From: Helicobacter monodelphidis
GTDB lineage: Bacteria; Campylobacterota; Campylobacteria; Campylobacterales; Helicobacteraceae
Length of the DNA stretch: 42,957 nucleotides
Direction: 5' to 3'
NCBI RefSeq assembly: GCF_003288845.1
Contig: NZ_NHYN01000015.1
Location: 1-42,957, forward strand
This document shows positions 35,607-42,252 of the stretch, piece by piece; positions within the stretch are counted from its first letter, which is position 1; each line of letters begins with the position of its first letter. Position numbers and translations under genes: made by a program. Below the pieces are notes generated by a model that worked only from the letters and a program-made list of their open reading frames with translations, made no database searches and was not told where the DNA came from.

Positions 35607-35978
35607 ATGAAAAGATTAGCATTAAGTTTGTGTGTGGGATTTATCGCATTAGGATTTATAGCGTGTGATAAGGATTCACACAACGCCACAGAAACACAAA
35701 AGGTAGAATCTAATAATGCGATTTCCCAAACCACAACGCTAGATTCTATAGAATCTATAAATATGAAACCTAAAAGTGCAGAATCTCGCAATACTACTTC
35801 AAAGCTAGAAACTGCACAGATAGAAATTGTTGATGGCAAAGATTCTCAATGTAATATCAATGGCGAATCTACGCTTTATAATGAATGGGCAAGACGCTAT
35901 AGTGGCTATACTTGGAGCGATAATGGTGCGATAAACAAAGCATACTCATTTACACTTCCTATGCTATTATCGATATGA
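35607..35978 (+). CDS. lipoprotein, N-terminal part (frameshifted)
   Basis: Signal peptide with a lipobox-like GFIAC (MKRLALSLCVGFIALGFIAC), a Ser/Thr/Asn-rich spacer, then CNINGESTLYNEWARRYSGY. The frame ends at 35978, but the natural continuation (YAIIDMIAKCDMVGLQ) lies in the next frame, so one base seems lost around 35955. Probably a membrane-anchored periplasmic immunity-type protein. Confidence 0.5.
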   Translation: MKRLALSLCVGFIALGFIACDKDSHNATETQKVESNNAISQTTTLDSIESINMKPKSAESRNTTSKLETAQIEIVDGKDSQCNINGESTLYNEWARRYSGYTWSDNGAINKAYSFTLPMLLSI

Positions 35979-36313
35979 TTGCCAAATGCGATATGGTAGG
36001 ATTGCAACAGATATTTGATGAGTTAGAAACTCGCGACCATAAAATGAAGTTTTTTAATGGTATCATTGGTTCTCCAACATTTGAAGACGAATCTATCAAA
36101 AGGGCTTTGCCACAAGTGTTGGAATTTCTCTTAAAGAACAATATAAGCTCGGCTACAAATGGCTGGGTAAGCGATGAAAATAGTGATAATGAATACAAAC
36201 CCCTTGAATACGCCACCAAAAAACTCAATGAAGCTAAAGCTAAAAATGACAAAGAAGCGATAGCAAACTATGAGAAAATTATAGAGATTTTGAGGGAATA
36301 TGAGGCAAAATGA
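35975..36313 (+). CDS. C-terminal part of the lipoprotein, ankyrin-like
   Basis: MIAKCDMVGLQQIFDELETR and KRALPQVLEFLLKNNIS show ankyrin-like helix pairs. It has no ribosome site of its own and fits as the second half of the protein begun at 35607, giving a lipoprotein of about 235 residues. Ankyrin lipoproteins are found as immunity partners in some T6SS loci. Confidence 0.45.
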   Translation: MIAKCDMVGLQQIFDELETRDHKMKFFNGIIGSPTFEDESIKRALPQVLEFLLKNNISSATNGWVSDENSDNEYKPLEYATKKLNEAKAKNDKEAIANYEKIIEILREYEAK

Positions 36314-36317
36314 TAAA

Positions 36318-36433
36318 AGAATTTTGTTTGCATACCCAAAGATTCTATCTTGTAAGAATAATCCTAGCTCTAAAATATATCAATGTCTTAGGGTAGCCTT
36401 CCTATATCTTTAAGATTTAATGGCAAAGAATTA
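36318..36433 (+). pseudogene. connector-domain start of the second effector, shifted frame
   Basis: Frame with NNPSSKIYQCLRVAF, then after a one-base loss LPISLRFNGKELMIVEYGE leading into the frame at 36434. The same connector (KVCQCLRIAYPLSL ... IIEYGE) is near the end of the muramidase effector, so this is the broken upstream part of the toxin that follows. Confidence 0.55.
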
Positions 36434-37555
36434 ATGATAGTAGAGTATGGGGAGAGAAAGAGAGATAAAGTGTTTAAGTTAGATTCTCTAAGCCTTAGTA
36501 ATCCAAAAGAAATGATTAAAGAATCTAAAGAGTATAGAATAGAAATAGATTCTCTCCCACCCATACCTTTAGCACAACAACACTATACACTCAATGTATT
36601 AGATTCTAAAAATGATATTGTAGCTACTATCACAAACCACAATACACAAAATATCATTAATCCCGAAATACTTCTTGATGATAGATTCTCTCAATTTGCT
36701 GATATACTATTACAATACAAACAAAGCTTTGGGTTTGATAGGGTGAGATTGGAGGTGGAGGGTGGCACAGGACTAATGGTGCTAGAGGTTGTGAGGAAAT
36801 GGGAGTATAGTCCAAACAATGAAGATTTTAAGTATTGGGCTACTATAAGTGAGTTTAGTTTAAAGTTAGATGATGAAATAGTTAAAGATTCAGAAGGTAA
36901 AGATATAAAAGGCTATATTATAGAACCAGCGGGTTATAATCCAAAGAAAAGCAGGACAGCAGAAGAGCAACAAAAAATAGCTGGTGGAGACATAAGGATA
37001 CCAGCGGGAGAATATGAGGTATTTTGGAAAAAATCAAATATTGATAGTCCAGCCCTGATGGCAGAAAATCCGAACAATAAAGAAAGATATTTGGACGATT
37101 TGCAAAAGACAATGAAAAATTTAAATATAAACATAGAGCAGTTATATTGCAATATTGCAACTTGCAAACACAATAAAGATAATAGGAAAACTTTTGGGAC
37201 AAAACATATTCATATCGTCCCACAACTCAAACCTAAAAATAGTAAAAATAGTGTGATAGGGACAAGCAGAAATGGAATTTTAATTCATTATGGTGATACA
37301 GGCGAGTGGAGTACAGGTTGTCTTTTGCCAACAAATGAGTTGAAATGGAAAAAAGAAAGATGGATAGCAAAAGATAGGAATAGCACAGTCAATGCCGTTG
37401 CAAAATTGTATATAACTCTTATTGAACATGATACAGAATCTTTTAAAAACTATGCTCTTGGCACAAACAATCCATCAAAAAGCACAATTAAGAATTTTAT
37501 TATCAAGATTCAAGAAAAAGATAAAATTGAGTCTTACCCACCAGAAAAGGAGTAA
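36434..37555 (+). CDS. T6SS effector with DUF5675 / L,D-transpeptidase-like C-terminus
   Basis: 373 residues, but the true protein began further upstream (see the shifted piece before it). The first 130 residues resemble spacer regions of polymorphic toxins; then GYIIEPAGYNP, DIRIPAGEYEVF and NGILIHYGDTGEWSTGCLLP follow. The last carries His and Cys in the arrangement of DUF5675 and of L,D-transpeptidases (H-x-G ... S-x-G-C). It could act on peptidoglycan peptides; the enzymatic assignment is inference. The immunity-like gene starts two bases after the stop. Confidence 0.6.
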   Translation: MIVEYGERKRDKVFKLDSLSLSNPKEMIKESKEYRIEIDSLPPIPLAQQHYTLNVLDSKNDIVATITNHNTQNIINPEILLDDRFSQFADILLQYKQSFGFDRVRLEVEGGTGLMVLEVVRKWEYSPNNEDFKYWATISEFSLKLDDEIVKDSEGKDIKGYIIEPAGYNPKKSRTAEEQQKIAGGDIRIPAGEYEVFWKKSNIDSPALMAENPNNKERYLDDLQKTMKNLNINIEQLYCNIATCKHNKDNRKTFGTKHIHIVPQLKPKNSKNSVIGTSRNGILIHYGDTGEWSTGCLLPTNELKWKKERWIAKDRNSTVNAVAKLYITLIEHDTESFKNYALGTNNPSKSTIKNFIIKIQEKDKIESYPPEKE

Positions 37556-37557
37556 CA

Positions 37558-38406
37558 ATGCGTTTAGTGGTTTCTATATTTTTTATTGTTAGTATTATGT
37601 ATGCTAGTGTGTATCAGGCACACTTTCAAGATATGCTATCAAGTCAAATTTCTTATAATAGCACCTTATATAAAGACAAAGAAACAGAGGGAAAAATATA
37701 TTATGGAGGGAAAGTAACACTAAGTGGAATACTTGAATGGCAAATGTATCAAGATGAAGTCGATTTTTATTGGCGTTTGGTATTTTTTCCAGATATTCCA
37801 AATGATTTACCTAGACTTTTTGCAAATGATAATACAGCTATTAATACAGCTATATTTTTAAATGATACACTCAAAAAAGATGTCTCATTTCAAAAAAATA
37901 GTTTCTTGCAAATCTATAATATTTTACCAAATCAATTAAATCCAATAGATGAATATATCTTAGGTGGGATAGCAATACGCGCAATATTAACTTTGGAAAA
38001 TTACTATATTACTCACAAATCTTTAGATAGTGAAGCTGATACGCCATATTATGCGACCATTGCCAATGATGTAAAGGTTTTAAGCAGTATAAGAAAGTGG
38101 TATATAGCTAAGCAATTTCTTCCAAGCGAATATATATTATCCTACGCTTCCAAAGATTCTTATATCAACCTACGAGAATCCCCAAATGGTAAGATACTAA
38201 GAGCGATACAAAAAGATGAAATGGGAGACTTGTGTAAATCAATAGAAAGTGCAGAGAACAAGGGTTTGATTTTAGAATTAGGGCGGGATACTAAAAATCC
38301 TAAATGGCTAAAAGTCGCCTATATCCCACCAGAATCTAAAGACACAAGCAAGACAATCTATGGCGTGATACATGAAAGCCAAGTGAGCTATGGCTGTGCG
38401 AGATAA
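37558..38406 (+). CDS. secreted protein with C-terminal SH3-like domain, probable immunity protein
   Basis: Signal peptide MRLVVSIFFIVSIMYA; unknown N-terminal domain; from about residue 198 a bacterial SH3-like domain: SYINLRESPNGKILRAI, then WLKVAY, then IYGVIHESQVSYG. SH3b domains often bind peptidoglycan peptides or shield them. It follows the effector by two bases and is probably its immunity factor. Confidence 0.65.
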   Translation: MRLVVSIFFIVSIMYASVYQAHFQDMLSSQISYNSTLYKDKETEGKIYYGGKVTLSGILEWQMYQDEVDFYWRLVFFPDIPNDLPRLFANDNTAINTAIFLNDTLKKDVSFQKNSFLQIYNILPNQLNPIDEYILGGIAIRAILTLENYYITHKSLDSEADTPYYATIANDVKVLSSIRKWYIAKQFLPSEYILSYASKDSYINLRESPNGKILRAIQKDEMGDLCKSIESAENKGLILELGRDTKNPKWLKVAYIPPESKDTSKTIYGVIHESQVSYGCAR

Positions 38407-38483
38407 GAGAAATGATAAAGGAATGCGATGAAAAACTTTATCATCAAAATCACAGAGCAAATCACAAAAGACAAGGAGTGATT

Positions 38484-38594
38484 ATGAAATCTTTATTATT
38501 ATGTTTATTATGTGTTATAGTTGTAAATCTTTATGCTAGAGATGATAGCTTTATGTATAGAAATATAGAATTTTATGAGAAAAAATCTTTTTAA
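38484..38594 (+). pseudogene. signal-peptide start of the second SH3-like protein, cut by an in-frame stop
   Basis: ATG 38484 with AAGGAG upstream encodes MKSLLLCLLCVIVVNLYA and 19 more residues, then TAA at 38592. The frame is the same as that of the gene at 38622, so a single nonsense change separates leader and body; without it the protein would run from 38484 to 39638. Confidence 0.6.
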
Positions 38595-38621
38595 AAAGAT
38601 AGTAATACTGCCAATTCTAAC

Positions 38622-39638
38622 ATGGGAGAAAAATATTCTATTTTTGATAGTGGCTGGGTAGAAAGATATGGTATCAACAAGGAAATAAAGGTAATATATT
38701 TACGAGCATATACTATGAATTCTAGTTTATCTCAAAAGCAAAATTTGCAAAAAGTAATACCCAGATATATTAAAAATATTTATCCACATGAAATAAACTA
38801 TATCACTTTATTTGAACCTATCAATCAGCCTTATATTTATCAAATGGTGAAAGGATTTTTATATATTACAAAAAAACCTTGCGGGATTCATTCTTTTGCT
38901 ATAAATTGCTCTAATGTTGATTATGGTGTAGCTTTTTATATTACCCATGATGATGAAATGCAGGGTGGAGACACTGATAAAGGATTCTTAACTCTGCATA
39001 TCAATAATGGCATGAATCATATTTTACCCATAGAATACAACAAGATTGAAGCCATATATCCAAACATAAAAGAGTGGCTACAAGACAAATCTTATCTTAT
39101 TTTGCCTATAAAGATACAAATAAGGACGGCTGCAAGGATAGATAAACCTATTTCAATGCAGATTATCACAATATCAAAAGCACTCGCAACCACCCATAAA
39201 GAAGATGAAGAGATTGCAAAGGAACGCAAAAATATATGTGCAGAATATAAAGCACAATATCAACCAAAATATTGTTCTGATAATCCAAGTGATGATAGAA
39301 TCTACACTTATTCAAAAGATATGTATGTAAATGTGAGAGAAAAGCCAAATAATGAATCTCACATTATCAAACAAATAGCAATACAATATCCTAATGCTAA
39401 GCTTGCAGATTCTATGTATTGGGAATATGACAAGTTAGAAGATAAATATATTCCAAGCGAATCTTGGATTAATCAAAGACAAATATATCTTGACAATAAT
39501 ACACAAGTAAAATTTATAGAAAAACTCTACACAAAAGGTTTGCCAATAAATGGCTGGTATCAAGTATATTTTACAGAAAAAATAGGCAAGAGGGTAGAAG
39601 GATATATCCACAAATCTCAACTTTCTTGGGGATTTTGA
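38622..39638 (+). CDS. second SH3-like immunity-type protein, body (leader lost by stop codon)
   Basis: 338 residues; the C-terminal third is SH3-like (KDMYVNVREKPNNESHIIKQ, later GWYQVYF and VEGYIHKSQLSWGF), as in the gene at 37558, but the N-terminal parts are unrelated. The ATG at 38622 lacks a ribosome site and is probably an internal Met. Without its signal peptide the product would stay in the cytoplasm. The stop TGA directly abuts the ATG of vgrG fragment 3. It lacks a neighbouring toxin, so it may be an orphan immunity gene. Confidence 0.6.
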   Translation: MGEKYSIFDSGWVERYGINKEIKVIYLRAYTMNSSLSQKQNLQKVIPRYIKNIYPHEINYITLFEPINQPYIYQMVKGFLYITKKPCGIHSFAINCSNVDYGVAFYITHDDEMQGGDTDKGFLTLHINNGMNHILPIEYNKIEAIYPNIKEWLQDKSYLILPIKIQIRTAARIDKPISMQIITISKALATTHKEDEEIAKERKNICAEYKAQYQPKYCSDNPSDDRIYTYSKDMYVNVREKPNNESHIIKQIAIQYPNAKLADSMYWEYDKLEDKYIPSESWINQRQIYLDNNTQVKFIEKLYTKGLPINGWYQVYFTEKIGKRVEGYIHKSQLSWGF

Positions 39639-40778
39639 ATGAGTTTTCATGCTCTAAGAGTAGGAGATGAAGTGATTATAAGCTATTTAGAAAATGATAT
39701 AGATAAGCCCTATATTAGTTCTAGTTTGTATAATGTGAGTAATCCTCCTCTTATAAATCCTAAGGGAGATGAGCATAAGACAAGTTTGAGTGCAAGGACT
39801 ATCAATAATCCTACTTCATCACTGCAATCTCATAATACACAAGAGAATAATACTTCATCATTAAACAATAGTGGAGATTCTCATACTACTCAAATATCAT
39901 TGCAAGAATCTCAAGATTCGTGGCAATCTATAAATAATACAACTTCCACAAAAGAAGAGATAAATAATAAGACAGATTCTAATACCCCTACATCATCTCT
40001 CACATCATCTCATAATTACACCATAGAATCTGGTATCAATGAACTTACTCTCTCTAATATCAAAGACAAAGAACAAATCTATCTTCATGCACAAAGAGAT
40101 TATGATGAGATAATAGAGCATAACTTTACTCAAAGGATTAAACATAATAAAGACTCTCAAGTCAAAGGCAACTACACAGAATCTATCAACAAATATCATA
40201 AACAAGAAATACTAGGAGTAAAAGATATAAGAGTAGGAGCAGAATATCTCACCAATGTAGCACTCTCTAAAGATACCATAGTAGGAGGAAGTCATACTCT
40301 TAATATAGGAATAGATAATAAATTAAGAGTAGCAAAGAATAGTAGTGAATATGTAGGAGGGGATAAAGAGACTACTATACAAGGCAATACAATAGAATCT
40401 ATTCATGGAGAAAGAATAGAGAATGTGAGAGGAGAATCACAGATTCACATACAAGGAAGTTTCACACAGAATGTGGAAAAGGAAATATTTATAGATGTGC
40501 AACAAAATCTTTCAACTAATGTCAAAGACAATACAGCCTTTAGCTCAAAATCTATGCAGCACAATGTAGAGGAGCAATATTCGCTTCAAGCTGACAATGC
40601 TACGCTAGAATTACAAAGTGATTGTATCACACAAGCAGGAAATGAAATCACCCATAAAGTAGGCGAAGCTACTATCACAATTTCAGGTGATAAAATAGTC
40701 TTAAAGGCTGGAGGAGTAGAAGCAATATTAGATGCTAATGGTTTAGTAGTCAAAGGTGGAGAGGTGAAAAGTGAGTGA
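39639..40778 (+). CDS. vgrG 3' fragment 3 (end of OB domain, linker and needle)
   Basis: Begins HALRVGDEVIISYLEND then ISSSLYNVSNPPLINPKG, the end of the gp5-like OB fold of VgrG (compare RVGQEVLVSFLDGDPDRP), then a Ser/Thr/Asn-rich linker of about 65 residues and a beta-helix needle ending in GLVVKGGEVKSE. The whole gp27-like and most of the gp5-like part is absent, so it cannot form a complete spike alone. The first ATG follows the previous gene's TGA directly. The 3' end overlaps the GTG of the next gene by eight bases. Confidence 0.8.
   Translation: MSFHALRVGDEVIISYLENDIDKPYISSSLYNVSNPPLINPKGDEHKTSLSARTINNPTSSLQSHNTQENNTSSLNNSGDSHTTQISLQESQDSWQSINNTTSTKEEINNKTDSNTPTSSLTSSHNYTIESGINELTLSNIKDKEQIYLHAQRDYDEIIEHNFTQRIKHNKDSQVKGNYTESINKYHKQEILGVKDIRVGAEYLTNVALSKDTIVGGSHTLNIGIDNKLRVAKNSSEYVGGDKETTIQGNTIESIHGERIENVRGESQIHIQGSFTQNVEKEIFIDVQQNLSTNVKDNTAFSSKSMQHNVEEQYSLQADNATLELQSDCITQAGNEITHKVGEATITISGDKIVLKAGGVEAILDANGLVVKGGEVKSE
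40201..40432 (+). repeat. vgrG tail repeat, 232-bp conserved block (copy in fragment 3)
   Basis: Partner of 29361-29592; see that entry. Confidence 0.85.
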
Positions 40779-41445
40779 GATAATAAAAGATAATGATAGG
40801 GAATCTCAAAAAGACAAAGCAAATGCAGATTCAACAAAGCTAGATTCTGATGATGATAAGATTATTTGGGAGTTGAGAAAAAAGAAAGGTATAAGTTTTT
40901 TAAAAATATGGTTTTATATCTCTCGAATTGTGTTTATAATATTTTATATCTATGTATTATTTAAATACGCTTCTTTTCGTTGGGGTATGATAATGGTAAT
41001 ATTATTTCTTTCTCTTGTAATATCTTTACTTTTAAGAGGTATATTTGTATCGATAAATTTTAAAAGAATATATATTACAAAAGACAAACTTATTATTGAG
41101 AGAAATAGAGGAGATGATATTGTATTGACTTTAGGGACTTTTTGCACATATGAAAGTAATGATAATTTACAAGGTGCACTTTTTGTGAATGATACAATAG
41201 TTTTTTTAGATTTTAATGGAATGATTAAATATGATATTTTTCAACACGAATTTGAAGATAATGTTTTAAAAGAATTTCAAGTAATTATCAAGCAACACTA
41301 TACAAAATATTTATTAAACTTAGCACAAGAAAATTATTTAGAGCTTAAGAAAAAAGTATATCTTATAGTCATTCCTTTTAACGAAATAGATAAACTTAGG
41401 GAGGAAAGAGATGTCAAATCAAACTTGCAAGATAAAGCAATGTGA
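40771..41445 (+). CDS. two-TM protein, member 1 of a tandem family
   Basis: GTG start inside the last codons of the vgrG tail (eight-base overlap), so translation is coupled to it. Acidic disordered N-terminus containing TKLDSDDDKIIWEL, two TM segments (about 45-62 and 70-90), then a cytoplasmic or periplasmic beta-rich domain with IYITKDKLIIE. Two more members follow. Family unknown; the position after a vgrG tail and tandem duplication suggest immunity or toxin-adaptor roles. Confidence 0.6.
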   Translation: MSEIIKDNDRESQKDKANADSTKLDSDDDKIIWELRKKKGISFLKIWFYISRIVFIIFYIYVLFKYASFRWGMIMVILFLSLVISLLLRGIFVSINFKRIYITKDKLIIERNRGDDIVLTLGTFCTYESNDNLQGALFVNDTIVFLDFNGMIKYDIFQHEFEDNVLKEFQVIIKQHYTKYLLNLAQENYLELKKKVYLIVIPFNEIDKLREERDVKSNLQDKAM

Positions 41446-41515
41446 TACTGCGATATACAAAAGTTTATGTATTTGCTCTCCTGCATTTGAGAGGATTCCT
41501 ATAGAAGAGAATTAG
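41411..41515 (+). CDS. 34-residue Cys-rich open frame
   Basis: ATG 41411 with GGAGG at about seven bases upstream, overlapping the end of member 1. Encodes MSNQTCKIKQCDTAIYKSLC and a short tail, with four Cys in the first 22 residues. Either a real tiny protein or the start of a cassette gene that was lost. Confidence 0.35.
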   Translation: MSNQTCKIKQCDTAIYKSLCICSPAFERIPIEEN

Positions 41516-41538
41516 GATTTATAAACAAGGAGTAATGA

Positions 41539-42252
41539 ATGAATGAAAATAAACAAGAGTTAGAATCTAAAGATATAAAATCTAGCACTAATCCTAAAGA
41601 AATAAAACAAGATTTTAACAATACAGAATCTATCAATCAAGATTCCAAAAAACTAGATTCTAATGATGATGAGATAGTTTGGGAATCAAAAAAGTCAAAA
41701 ATTGGTTTAATCTTATATTGTGGGATTAGAATTATAGCTACACTATTTATCTCATATTTCGTTATCCCAAAAATCTTCACCATAGATAATTCTTTTGGTA
41801 AATTTCTTGGTATAGCAGTGTTCATTCTTTATTATCTTCTTGTAATTAAAGATGTTTTCTTTGGTTTTAATTATAAGGGGTTATATCTAACAAAAGATAA
41901 GATAGTTGTTACATATCACTTTACCAAAGATACTATTTGGAAATTTGGAAGTTTTTATGTTTATTATTATATACCAGCCAATTCACCATTTGTAGTGATT
42001 AGTTGTGATTATGGTTTTACGACTTGGAATCGTAATAATACCCTTTATGTGCCAGATATACTTATAGGTAATATAGATGTAGGTCCTTTTTTTGAGAAAA
42101 TCTATGAACTTATGAAACCACATTTGATAGAATATATGCTTAGTTTAGATGATGAAGAATATATCAAGGCTAGAAAACCCTTAAAAAATATAGAAAAGCT
42201 CACATATCTTGATGAAATAGATTCTTTAAGAAAAGAGGCAAAAAATGACTGA
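41539..42252 (+). CDS. two-TM protein, member 2 of the tandem family
   Basis: 237 residues: Ser/Asn/Lys-rich N-terminus with KKLDSNDDEIVWESKK, two TM segments (about 53-75 and 83-106), YLTKDKIVVTYHFTKD, and a helical C-terminus (FFEKIYELMKPHLIEYML). AAGGAG precedes the ATG. The last part (42097-42206) is identical in DNA to member 3. Family unknown. Confidence 0.6.
   Translation: MNENKQELESKDIKSSTNPKEIKQDFNNTESINQDSKKLDSNDDEIVWESKKSKIGLILYCGIRIIATLFISYFVIPKIFTIDNSFGKFLGIAVFILYYLLVIKDVFFGFNYKGLYLTKDKIVVTYHFTKDTIWKFGSFYVYYYIPANSPFVVISCDYGFTTWNRNNTLYVPDILIGNIDVGPFFEKIYELMKPHLIEYMLSLDDEEYIKARKPLKNIEKLTYLDEIDSLRKEAKND
42097..42206 (+). repeat. 110-bp identical repeat in members 2 and 3, copy 1
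   Basis: Identical base for base to 42848-42957, which ends at the window edge, so the repeat may be longer. Confidence 0.95.
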
